Part shown: one piece after another, positions 24,801-37,800 of the stretch
Layout of the letters: every line of letters starts with the position of its first letter
Numbering within the stretch: position 1 is the stretch's first letter
Assembly (NCBI GenBank): GCA_021613535.1
Contig: CP075494.1
Span: 10,788,001-10,852,000, forward strand
Length of the DNA: 64,000 bases
Origin: Adineta vaga
Taxonomy: Eukaryota > Rotifera
Direction: 5' to 3'
Program-made: the position numbers and the translations under genes
The notes under the pieces: generated by a model
The model's database searches: none
What the model was told of the DNA's origin: nothing
Seen by the model: the letters and a program-made list of their open reading frames with translations, nothing else

Positions 24801-25083
24801 TTGCATCAGAAAAAAATTCAACTATTGTATTTCCAATTCCGGTAATGAAGATGATGACTGGACTTTCCATATCTTCTTATCTAGAAACTGAATTATGAAG
24901 ATTATTTTGAGAGAAAAAGGTTCTTTTAAATTTCTTTTCTCACATCATCAGATCACATCCGAGTTTCAACAAAAGAACAACATTAGTTTATTTTCTTGCT
25001 ATGAATATTGATTGTCTCTTTTTCTTTCTTTCTTCTAGATTGAATTAATGCAAGCGGCTATTGGAAAATTTCACACGACATAG
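21697..25083 (+). CDS. STOM: Stomatin-family membrane scaffold (SPFH/prohibitin domain), multiple first exons
   Basis: Stomatins are monotopic membrane proteins that oligomerise in cholesterol-rich domains and tune ion channels (family knowledge). Common exons: 23582-23688, 23750-23812, 23876-23965, 24033-24172, 24240-24303, 24373-24428, 24493-24525, 24577-24657, 24721-24841, 25039-25083. They encode the hydrophobic hairpin ([18 protein letters not shown]), [68 protein letters not shown] and the C-terminal helix [20 protein letters not shown], ending [18 protein letters not shown]. Four candidate first coding exons (see separate entries) all end in phase 1 and fit exon 23582, giving proteins of 321, 287, 280 or 301 residues. 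Reading through the donor at 24841 gives an alternative end, [18 protein letters not shown], to a stop at 24896-24898. Confidence 0.93.
21945..21974. repeat. Perfect 11-bp inverted repeat in the stomatin 5' region
   Basis: Left arm CCTTGACAATT (21945-21955), 8-base spacer, right arm AATTGTCAAGG (21964-21974). It lies 82 bases past exon 1a, in the intron before exon 1b. It could be a hairpin in the 1a pre-mRNA or a palindromic protein-binding site upstream of the 1b promoter. Confidence 0.8.
22291..22354 (+). other. STOM: Stomatin alternative first coding exon 1b
   Basis: ATG at 22291, 21 codons plus one base, donor GTGAGA. Encodes a short, very basic N-terminus ([20 protein letters not shown]). 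Phase 1, compatible with exon 23582. Confidence 0.6.
22891..22923. repeat. (GAA)11 microsatellite
   Basis: Eleven perfect GAA units within a longer purine-rich stretch (about 22790-22940), upstream of stomatin exon 1c. The antisense poly-Leu ORF here is a repeat artefact. Confidence 0.9.
23020..23062 (+). other. STOM: Stomatin alternative first coding exon 1c
   Basis: ATG at 23020, 14 codons plus one base, donor GTAAGA. Encodes [14 protein letters not shown]. Phase 1, compatible with exon 23582. Confidence 0.55.
23391..23496 (+). other. STOM: Stomatin alternative first coding exon 1d
   Basis: ATG at 23391, 35 codons plus one base, donor GTAATA, only 85 bases before the common exon. Encodes [20 protein letters not shown] and 15 more residues. 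Phase 1, compatible with exon 23582. The strongest candidate for the basal promoter because of its closeness. Confidence 0.65.
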
Positions 25084-25337
25084 TGGCTTTTTCATCGTCA
25101 AATCTTTGTGAACTAAACATTCATTTATTCTCTGTTTGTCGATCGATGATATATTTGATAGAAACAAAAAGAAAACAGTATTGTAATATATATTTTTTTT
25201 TCAAAGAGCGAAAAAAAGCGGATGTTATAGATAGACAGACAGATAGACACATCACGTGCACATACATTTGAGTAAGCGACAAAAAAAGAGAGAATGAATA
25301 AGAATGAGTCTGGTCAGAATGAATTATTTCTATTTCT

Positions 25338-27283
<1,946 letters not shown>

Positions 27284-27883
27284 TTATTTGATTAAAAATT
27301 CAATCATTTTTCGATTTTGTTGCATATCATATGATTTTTGTTTCAATTCATCCAATGGATCATCTAATTCATCATCAAAATCGGTTGCTTGTCGTGTCCA
27401 TGAATTATCGTATTCAAGTTTATAAGCACCTAAAAAACGATGTGGACAACTACTATTTTTCGTTCCAAGAAGCCAATCTTGTGGATGCATAATGGAGAGA
27501 TATTTTTGTCCACTTTGCCTTTCATAATAATAATAAGTTTGTCCAGGTCGACGTACAAGATTACAAGCTGAATGATTTAATTCATCATCACGTTTAGCTT
27601 TTGCTAGAACTCGTTGTGCTTCTTGACGAAGAAAATTAACTTGATTAACAATGACTTGTAAACGATTTGATACATTTGCACGTATGAATGCATCACATGT
27701 TTCAATTTGTCGAGCTAAATTAACAAGATCTTGTGGATCCGAAACCGAATCATTTTGTGTATTAACAATCGTATGACCAAATGGACGTTTTTCACTTTCA
27801 ACTAATTGAACGCAAGTATCACCTTTCGATGGTGGAATAATATTTGATAAGACAAGATCACGAATTATTGGTTGAGAATCCAT
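27284..27883 (-). CDS. C1orf50: C1orf50 homologue (DUF2452 family)
   Basis: A single-exon, 199-residue protein. It matches the C1orf50/DUF2452 family by eye: DLVNLARQIETCDAFIRANVSNRLQVI, an amphipathic helix (VNFLRQEAQRVLAKAKRD), then the conserved core HSACNLVRRPGQTYYYYERQSGQKY, SIMHPQDW and FLGAYKLEYDNSWT. The family is widespread in eukaryotes; I know of no settled biochemical function. The start is the only upstream ATG giving the family N-terminus. No signal peptide or TM segment. Confidence 0.88.
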   Translation of the reverse strand: MDSQPIIRDLVLSNIIPPSKGDTCVQLVESEKRPFGHTIVNTQNDSVSDPQDLVNLARQIETCDAFIRANVSNRLQVIVNQVNFLRQEAQRVLAKAKRDDELNHSACNLVRRPGQTYYYYERQSGQKYLSIMHPQDWLLGTKNSSCPHRFLGAYKLEYDNSWTRQATDFDDELDDPLDELKQKSYDMQQNRKMIEFLIK

Positions 27884-28957
27884 TCGACAATATCAAATAT
27901 GATGAAAAACTTTGTTAAGTAGCAAATAATAAAGTGTAGTCATCATTATATCAAACTATATAACCAGCTGTATTTTTTCATCAGATGACGTCATTTCTTT
28001 TTTCGATAGAGATCGCTTACAGCTGACTCCATTTTCAAGTATAAATATATCACTCTAGAATTGTTAATTTCAATTAGAAATTCTTTTCAGTATTGTCAGT
28101 TTGCCATACAAGATGACCTCTACTTTCCCTTAAAAGTAGAATGTTCTGACAATCGTTATTTCCTCGATCAAAATTTTACAGTTACAGAGGCGCTTTCCTA
28201 GTTTAGCATGGCATGTATCTTTCCATGAGGTAAATATTCTAGTTATTAAGATTCTAATCAAAAACAAAGATATCTATTAATACTTTATCAAAATACCTAC
28301 AGTTTTCTCCTGCTGAAACACATTTCCTGTCAAACTACATGGTACACATTGTATAATATATATTCACGTGTCATATGGAGGGAGAATCTGCACAAGTTCA
28401 TTTTGATTAAATACATGAGAATATCACGGATTCGTTTCCACAGATAAAGCATGCGTACAAATTATACGCAATCAATTAAATTGACAACGTCAGAATCTGT
28501 TTTGTAACTTGTTTTCTACGAAAGATTTCAATTTTTCCATTTCGAATTTCAAAGAAAATTATTCTCACATATTGAATTGTCGATAGATCTTTAGACTCTA
28601 TAAGCGAGCATGTAATATTGATATATAGAGCAGAAAATGATTCATAATTTAAACCATTAATCGAACAACATCTCTACAGAGTAGAATATGAAAGCGTTTA
28701 CTTAATGGTTTGATACTATTTCTTGTTGTTGTTGAGAAAATGACATCTCGTACATGACCTGTATATCTATAAAGATTTATTCTTACCGGATGAAAAGAAA
28801 AACAACAGATTATATTTCATACGACGAAGATTTCAATATTTAATGACAGCTTCATTCAATGTTAGACTGTTCGTATTTAAAAATACAGATAATGAATTTA
28901 CAACTTATTTTTAATATTCACAACAAAATAGAAGAAAAAGAAAAACGAAAGAAATGA
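27884..28957. other. Intergenic region between C1orf50 homologue and GPCR
   Basis: About 1.07 kb, A/T-rich, no coding exon seen on either strand; expected to hold the C1orf50 upstream region and the GPCR 3' UTR. Confidence 0.45.
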
Positions 28958-30589
28958 TTACTCAAATAGTGCCGAAGATCGTTTAGTTTTTATACATTGA
29001 TACAAGTCATATTCATTTATACAAGGAGATAAACATGGTGTACTTTTTGAGTAATATATCTTCGGATATTTGATTGGAGTTGTTAGAGGTGTTTGTGGAG
29101 GAAATTTTCTTGGTAATTCTTCACTTCTTATAGTTAAGATCGACAAACGTGAAGGTTTAAGACCATTAAGAAAACTTCCCGATTTTTTGTTTGGAAGAAA
29201 AAAAGCTCGGGAATGCAATGTTTTTCGTTGTTCATATGATTGACAAATATGGAAACGAATTTCTCGTCGTAAAGTTGGACTAAAGATAACATAGAGTGTC
29301 GGCGAGAAAGCTAAATAAATAAGTAAATTAAGTCGTATTAAAAATACGAGTACTGAATTATCACGATCATGTTGATCGATTAATTTAAATGATATTAAAG
29401 AATAATAGAGATGTGTTGGAAAATATGTTATTAACAACCACATAGATTGCCATAATAAAGTAAACGTTATTTCATTAGCTAATGAAATTTTTGATCGACG
29501 AAATTTGGAACTTTTTCGTAAAATTGTTGGAGCTTTTTCTAATAAACGTTTTCGTCGTTGACAAATTTTAAAACAAATATAAATATCCAGAATTGTATTT
29601 AATAAGAAAGGAAGTATAAATGAATGTGAATGTGTTAACATTTTAATTCGATCAGCTTTCAATGCTGAATAACGTTTTACAGAACATAGACCATAAGCAA
29701 AATTAACCCAACGAAAGGCTTTGATATCAACTGAAATTAATTCATCGAGATGTAATATAAAACATGAGCAAGTAACGGTACATAATATCAAACAAATCGT
29801 TCGTGTTTTCAATCCATTTTTAACTGTTAATGGTCGAATAAATGTAAATGAACGTTCGAATGATAATAAAACCATAATCCATAAGGATGTTGTCGATAAT
29901 GATTGTTGTAAATATTGAATATATCGACATGCACGTACTGAATCGACAATATAAAATACCATATAAATCCAAGAATAACTAAAAAACATATTAAGAAATG
30001 TTAGCTGTAATACGGATTAATAATAATAACAGTATCCAACAGAAATTATGTCTAGTGCTTCGGGACAATATTAGATTTCCTTTTCTCACTGTCAGTATAT
30101 GTATAGTATTGAGATCTATTTATTTTAGTCTTATTAATATCTCTTAAATGATTTCAAGTATATGTGATGAAGTCTAAGTTCATCGAGTGAAGAAGAAAAA
30201 GAGTTGAAAGCACTTTTATCTTTCTTTTTTTGAAAAATTACTTACGTGAAAATACTTGCACAATTAGCAAGCACAAATGCGTAAATATAGCATCGAAATG
30301 GACTTCGCCGAAAGGTTTTTGATGCTGTAAATATTAATAAAGCAAGAATATTAAATATTAAACCAATAAATCCTAATGAAAGTGGAATTAAATTTAATAC
30401 GGATGGCCATATTGATTTTTCGCGTAATGTTATTGCTGATTCATTAATATGTAAACCGGTTGTATAACCAACAAATTCCAATGCTTCTCGCAATGATGAA
30501 AATGCTTCCGTACCGTTTGTATTCATATTCCATTGGAGATCATCGAATAAATCTAAAGAAAATGGATTGGATTTTTTGTTTACTGTCAT
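28958..30589 (-). CDS. Orphan class A-like G-protein-coupled receptor
   Basis: Predicted 454 residues from two exons (30246-30589 and 28958-29978, minus strand; phase 2 join giving CASIFTYSW). Seven hydrophobic segments are visible, beginning with SVLNLIPLSLGFIGLIFNILALLIF (TM1 with its conserved Asn). The DRY-equivalent after TM3 is ERS followed by FTFIRPL. Cysteines before TM3 (RACRY) and in the second extracellular loop (GLCSV) could form the usual disulfide. TM7 has SPTLYVIF in place of NPxxY. The N-terminus has glycosylation sites (NGT, NES). The cytoplasmic tail is Ser/Pro-rich. The start at 30589 is chosen over 30730 because the extra residues look like translated upstream sequence. 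Ligand unknown; peptide receptor is a guess. Confidence 0.8.
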
Positions 30590-32810
30590 TTGATCAAAAT
30601 GCCGTTTTGTATAACTATGCATATGTAGAGTACTAAATATATCTTCGATAGTCCAACAATAATATATGATGAGATAGTATCGATTAAACTGAGCAAGAAT
30701 TGAAAAGAAAAATAACAACTCATTGTTCATTGAAAGATATCTTTTGTTAGATCTAGACTATTGTTAAAATATTTTCCATAGGAAAACAAAGAGAAAATGT
30801 ACTATATGAATGAATCTATGTATTCTATAGAAATGATCAATTCGTAAATAATAATCTTTTTGTAATTAATGATAAATTAGATTCTCTTATTCTTGTAATC
30901 GAGTTCTTTTATCAGATTTTGTAACTTACCGAACCAATTTTTCATCTTATTTCCACTCATATTAATTTGTCTGAAAGATTTGTCTGTGCTTTCTTTTTTT
31001 TTTCTTCTTCTTCTGTTCTGTCAATGCATTTATTCATCTACATTACAGAAGATTTGCGTCAATAAACTCCCAGATAATATCTCGAAGAAACAGGATGACA
31101 TTTGACGACTAGTCTATACTTTGATCTAATCTCGTTAACAGGAAGGGATCGAATTTTTATTTTGATAGAATTTATAGAAAATGCAAAGTACAAACTAACG
31201 CTCATTGAACAAAACACGAGACAAGATGAATACTTTATGATGTTTAAATTTCTAGAAGAAATCATTTGTTTGATATGAAAACAAAAATATAGGAGAAGAT
31301 ATTTATAGGTATCTATTTCCCATTCTGTATACAAAGCGGAATACGTTTGATTCTATCGTTTTCTAGATAATAATGCACATATCGTTTATTTAAGTTGTCG
31401 TCTTTATGAATAAACGCCTACTAATAAAAAAAAACAAGAACTTCATCAGCACATGATGCTTCAATCGTATGACGAGCATTTTAAACATTAAAATAGACGT
31501 TTTACAGCCACATGACCGAAGATAGTCATGCTAAGTTAATGAATTAGAATCAGTTAAGTTTGCTATTTAAACATGAAAGAAATGTGTATATGAATATACT
31601 TGTTAAGTATAGGATTCAGCTGACAAATATTTTCCTCATCATTTAATTAAAAAAAAAACAAGATATGCTTTCGAACGAAATCAAATCAAGTGAGAGCACG
31701 TTCAACAAATGCACATTAAATTTAAATAATTATATACCTACAAAGACGATTCCAAGAAACATCTTTGTTTTTAAAATTGAGATGATCAATTTCATTGAAA
31801 AAAAAATATTCAGTAGTTAATGAAGCTATATTTAACATTATTACAAATATAAATTGCACTCCATTTTCAATAGACATAAGTAATATATGAATACAGTCCT
31901 AGTTATTTCTACATGGATTGCAAGATAGAAAATAACACTTTTTTTTCTGGTAGATTGAACTCTATTGCCCGCAGGCAAGAAAGAAAAATTATTTTGTCAT
32001 TCAATCCTATCTGACGCTATTTTTTTTATTCCGGATAGAATCAATTCAATTTGAGAACTGATGAACTGCACTCGTATGGATGTTATTCGAAGCCTTACTT
32101 GATTGATGATTAAAATGAAATGAATATTTTATTCAAATAAGTATATTGCGTTCTTACTCCATCTTATGAACGACACATGATCTGGAAAGACTTTTACAAA
32201 TCCTAGAATCGAACTATATGTATCACATGACAGTTCTTTTCTAAATCCCAAAGATTAAGAATTTTTTAGTTCGCAGGGTAAAATTTACTTTGATATAACA
32301 ACGTAGCATTCAACATATTATACATCAAAGATTAGTTTCCATTTTCTATTAGAATATTATAGAGATTCAAGAGCACTAGTTCTCGTTTCCTTGTTTAGAA
32401 TGAAACTTTGAAGTCATACAAAGAACATTTGGTGACAAGGAACAAATAACAAAAAATCATATATGATAAAAAGTCATATAGACTGTTCTCCTGGAGAAAG
32501 AAAAATTTTCTGTAGACCTGGATGGTCATTAGTACAATTATCTGATCTATATATTTAAGCGTTAATATAATGAATCGTTTGCCTGCGTAAGAAACAAATA
32601 AACAATCCATTTTGATTGATCCGAAAGCCTGCAGATGTTTCTCTCTCTCTCTATACATATATGTATGTCTTTTAGATTTTCCCCGTCGGAGTTTCATTAA
32701 ATTTCAGAATCTTAATAATAATCCATTTTCTTTTCGAAATACCACCTGTAGCAACCAAATATTAATTTGCGCGAATAGATTTCTATAGGAAGAAAGAACA
32801 GAATAAGACT
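30590..32810. other. Gene-poor interval upstream of the GPCR
   Basis: About 2.2 kb, strongly A/T-rich. The ORFs at 31059-31334 and 32395-32697 are short, low-complexity and unrecognised. It serves as upstream DNA for both the minus-strand GPCR and the plus-strand RING gene. No specific site recognised. Confidence 0.45.
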
Positions 32811-33311
32811 ATGTCAATTTCAATGCATGTCAATATAGCTAATAATCGATGGGCATTTAAAGTTCTCTATAATCCTCTCTCATCTAATCAATCAACATAT
32901 ATTATTCAAACTATACCAAGTACTCGAACAAATCGACCACAAACAATTATTGAGATAAATTCATTTCTAGAAAGCAATTCTTTAGTTGTCGTTCGACAAC
33001 ATCTATTAAATCATACCATAGCAACAATTATTCAATCGACTATTTCTTCACTAGATAATAATCCGATTCTTACAGCTGATATTATTGCTCAAACAATTGA
33101 ATATAATTCAACATATAATTCATCTCAATGTTCGATTTGTTTAGGAGATTTTATATTAACAGATGTACTTTTACAATTAGCATGTAAACATATCTATCAT
33201 CGTGAATGTCTTCTTCATTGGTTACAAACACATTCACGTTGTCCATACTGTCGATTTGTTGTTTATCAACCACCAATAACACCGCATCTTTTTCTTGTTC
33301 GTCAAAGTTAA
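32811..33311 (+). CDS. RING-H2 finger protein, putative E3 ubiquitin ligase
   Basis: A single-exon, 166-residue protein. Residues 107-147 form a complete RING-H2 zinc finger: C-x2-C-x14-C-x-H-x2-H-x2-C-x10-C-x2-C (CSICLGDF...CKHIYHREC...CPYC). The Trp in HWLQTHSRC sits where E2-binding RINGs usually have one. No transmembrane or other domain is seen upstream; residues 1-100 are unrecognised, with several short amphipathic segments. E3 activity is inferred from the domain. Intronless structure sets it apart from most neighbours and may mean retroposition, but this is only a possibility. Confidence 0.82.
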   Translation: MSISMHVNIANNRWAFKVLYNPLSSNQSTYIIQTIPSTRTNRPQTIIEINSFLESNSLVVVRQHLLNHTIATIIQSTISSLDNNPILTADIIAQTIEYNSTYNSSQCSICLGDFILTDVLLQLACKHIYHRECLLHWLQTHSRCPYCRFVVYQPPITPHLFLVRQS

Positions 33312-34837
33312 ATACGGAAAACGTTCCGGTCGAGTTAAAACAACAGAAACGTGATCTTTTGTTTCTTTTTATACAATAAATAGATAAAAAAAAAAGCTGG
33401 AGATGCATGTGAGTTGAGAGATAGAAAAATATCATGTTCCTTATTCATTAAAAGTCTATGTATTTCTTTTGTACTAGACACGTAATGTACTCTTTAATTG
33501 ATCATGACAGTTACTCAATCATAATCAATAGAGAAATGTCTTCAAAGAAAAAGAAAAGTTAAATCATAACCATATGCAATTCAATGATATTTTGATAGAA
33601 TATGAGAGATTAATACAGTATAAAAATATATTTAATTTTAGATAGATTTCTGAAAAGACTTAAAGTGCATATTTTTGTTTAGTCATAGGGCACAGTTCAT
33701 CAATCAAAATGTGAACAGTTTAATTATAGAAAAAGTCACTATGACGTAGATGAACACGATTTCATTATGTAGAATAAAACGAAAGGTTAACAGTCAATTG
33801 ATTTAACAAGGTCAAAGTACCCGTTTGAAAGTAGATCCTCGACATTCTTTTAGAGAAAACTTTCATTTCTGATATCACGCAATCATCTAAATTTACTTTT
33901 TTTCTTCCTACACATGTTTTCGTAATGAATTATTTCTGAAGGTTACAAGTGCACTCAATAAGTGTAAATCAAATGTTGTTTAAACTTAGCTCATTAATCA
34001 TATAAACCAGTAAAGTATGTTTAACCTTGAATAACGGAAAACAACACTTATTTTAAGCCATTTAGTTCTTGATTAGCTTCATGATAATAATAATTGATGT
34101 AGTTAACAAGTACGATTCGAGCTTTACATTATTGTCATAATCAAATCGATGAATTCAGTGTATATTGACAGATTCTATATTGCACTCAGTTAATGTACAA
34201 ATGATATTACTAATCTCTTTTTCACTTAGTCAAAACAAATGTTCGTAATCTTCTTCGTTTATGTATTAACAAAATACAAAGAGATCTAGTTGAAATAAAG
34301 GATTTCAACAGAAAGAAATTCGATAAGAATGTTGACGTTTGTTGTACTCTATGAGAGACGACTCCACACCCATCTAAAAATAGTACAAGTGTGGATTTTT
34401 ACGTCAATTTTTGAAGTTTATCAGTACGTTTGCTAATTGTGTTCAACATTATTGTCACATATTTGTTAATTTTTCTACTTCATTATTTTTAGTTTCTGTC
34501 TATTTTTTTCTTCAACGAATTTCATCAATCTCCGACTGAATTGGTACACTATGTAGATGATACTGGATTTTGTACCTTCGTACAATACTATTATGCGCTA
34601 TATCGAGTCAGGGTGTTCGTTCCGTTATATAGGTACTTATGCAAAAACAGAATATTCTTTTTCGTGTATTTAGGTAATTTTAAAATAAATTGATTTTTAC
34701 ATAGAGTTCAACCTTCGTAGATTAGACGAAATAAATCATTTATCATTATTGTGAGAAAGATTAAGTGTATTATTTTTTTCAAAAAGACAAAAAATAGAAA
34801 GTATAATTGTTGAATATAATATGTAAACATATGAATG
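33312..34837. other. Intergenic region between RING gene and CFAP57
   Basis: About 1.5 kb with AATAAA shortly after the RING stop (near 33376). Both flanking genes end here (convergent). No coding exon recognised. Confidence 0.5.
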
Positions 34838-37800
34838 TTAATGAGCGGTTAATGCTGAAGCGATTGGTGGTAGTTGTCCTGATGTGGGACGTGATCGGTT
34901 CCCACTTGCTGAACCACTACGTTTATTGCCACCTTCAATACTAGCAATTTGTTCATGAAGTCGTTGAATTTCACTACGTTGATGTTGAATTAAATTTTCT
35001 AATTCATTCTGTCTTTCTTTAACAATATGAGTATTTTGATGAGTATTTAATGCTTGAACAATTTCTTCAGTTGTACGTGCTGCTGTTTTACGACTGATGC
35101 CCATAGCTGTTTGAAGATCTTGTAATTTAACACGTGAAGCTTTTAATTCACGTCGTAAATCATTGATTTCTTTGATTAATGTCACATTTTCCTTAATTTA
35201 GTCAATGAAACAACATTATTGAGAACAACAAAACACTTACTTGCATGATACGAATATTTTCAGTTTTATGTCTTTCAGAATCTTTATCTACTTTTGCCTA
35301 ATGAAAAAAAGAGACTCAACAAGATTAAATCATTGAAAAATAAATCTTACCTTCAAACTTCGAACAGTTCGTTCAAGATGATCACGTTGTCGTGCATATT
35401 CTTTAGTTATATCTTGATCAATATTAGCTTCTTCCGTCTAATTGAAAAAAAAGGTAAAGATTTTCAAATATTCTCATCGATACACTTACTGCATCTTCTC
35501 GAACATATTGAGCATAGATTTCTGCAACACGTTGTGTTAATAATTTCGGTTCTGTAATCAATGCTGAACAATTATGTATATCAGTTTTGATACGTTTCAA
35601 AGCTAATTCAGAATCTCGTTTCTACCAAAACAGAAAAATGAAATTTTCTCGAAGAAAAACAAATCAAATTACAAACCATCTGTTTTTCTTGTTGTAAAGC
35701 TAAAGATGATGCACTTAATTTCGAACGTAATTCTTCATTTTTCAATTTTTCTTCATCATTATTTTTACTCAATCGTTCAAGTTCAGCTTCCATCTACAAA
35801 GATGTTTTCGTTTACAATCAATGAATAATTCGAAAACTTACATTGGTAATTTGTTCTTTCATATCTTTGATTTCAATTTCACGTGGTTCAATTTGTTTTT
35901 TTAATTCCTTGATTCTATAATCCAAAACGAATTTGAATTTTTCTAATTCTTGATTTTTACGTTTCAATTCATAGATTCGTTTTTCCTATGGGAGAAGAAA
36001 TCAAAGATTTATCATTCATTTCTTTTCTTTGATTTACTTTATCTTGAATTGTTTCATCACGTTCTTGAATTTCTTTTTTCAAACTTTCGGTATCTTTTTT
36101 CAGACCTTGAATATTATTTTTTAATTTAGTTTCTTCACTTTTTAAATTTGCCACTTCGATTTCCTTCTTTCGAATTGCTTCTTCCGAATCTTTAATCTAA
36201 ATAAACAAAATGAACATTATAATTATATTCAATTTCATTATCCTTCTAAAACATACTTTTCGTTGATTTGCTGTACTTTTATTTCGTAAATTAACATTAT
36301 CTTCTTTACATTGACTCAATGCTTGTTCATGTGCTTGCATTAATTTTACAATTTCTTCATCAGCATCTTCTTCGATTTGACGTTTGGTTTCTTCATAATC
36401 ACGCGATTGTTGTTTACCTTTTTCATGTTCCTGGAAAAAACAAGAAATTCATCTTAAATAGATCGAAATTGAATTGTTTCAAGAACAACATACGATAAAT
36501 AATTGATTTTTAATCTTTTCAAGTTCAGTTGTATATTTTAATCGTTGTCGTGCAACATCTTCTTCTTTCTTATTTTCCAATTCAGTTAATTGTCGTTCAT
36601 AATCTTCTTGTGTTTTCTGAGTTTTACTTTGAAGATCTTGATATTTTTCATATTCAAGCATTAGTTTTTGATTATTCGAACTTTCTAAATAAAGGAAAAT
36701 CCCTCTCTTCAATATTTATATACATTCATCAACAAATCAAATGCAAAAAGTGTAGCTTTATAGATAAACTTACAAAACAAAAAGAGAATTTTTTTCTTTC
36801 TACTAAATGAAATTTGAGTTTTCGTTATTTGAGAAAATCTTCTATACCTAGATCTTGTAATTCTTTTGTTTGTTTTTCCGTTAGATCATGTAGTTGTTCA
36901 GCATGTTTACTTGCTTCTTTCTCTTTTTCATTAGATACAACAATATGTTTGGTTTTTAAATTTTCCATTTCTTGCATAAATTTATCCGTTAAATCACGAA
37001 TTCGTTCTGCATAATTCATGTCTTTTAATTTCAGTTGATAATCATTTTCTTCACGCAATTCAGAGACACGTTGTTTCAATTCACGTATTGATGCATTCTT
37101 AAAAGGAAAATTTTACAAACAAATCATTCTCTCTCTCTCTCTCGTTTACCTTTTCCTCCAAATCAGTTTTTGTAATTAGAATTTCTTCAGCATAGAAAAT
37201 ATCTTTTTCTTTTTTGGCTATACCAACTTCTTGTAATGTCCATAAGATCACAATACCATCATCACCAATTGTTACAGCATATTCATCTTGATATGTGATA
37301 CGTACCTAAATAATATTTAACATTTAAATCGGAATGAGCCTATGAAAATAAGTTACTCGATTGATCATGCCAACATGTGCAACATATTCAGTAAAATCAT
37401 CTGGTTTTGATAATGGAAATGAATAGGATCGAATAGTTCCTTTCGAAGTACCAACCAATAACGATCTACCCGTATGACTCAGTGCAATAGAGGTAGGTTG
37501 AACATCATCAGGTGTTATTGGAACTTCACGAACAATTTGCTGAAAAGAAATGAAGAAAGATTGTCATATTCTTTTTTTTCTATAAAAAAACAACAAAATA
37601 ACAAACTTGTGTTTCGTAAATTTCTTTGATTTTTCTGTCAGTACCAACCGCGAAAACCGTTTTAGCATCACCACTGATTCCGATACCTGTATAACCACAT
37701 GCTTTCAAAACAGCTTCATGTATTCGTTTTGCTGTTGTTACTTCCCATTCATAGACAGCTCCATCCATTCCACATGAAAATAATCGTGCATCATCTGGTG

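Noticed and set aside
30590-30730. Upstream ATG extending the first GPCR by 47 residues
   Set aside because: The extra residues are hydrophobic and aromatic-rich without receptor character; the ATG at 30589 gives a more typical extracellular N-terminus.
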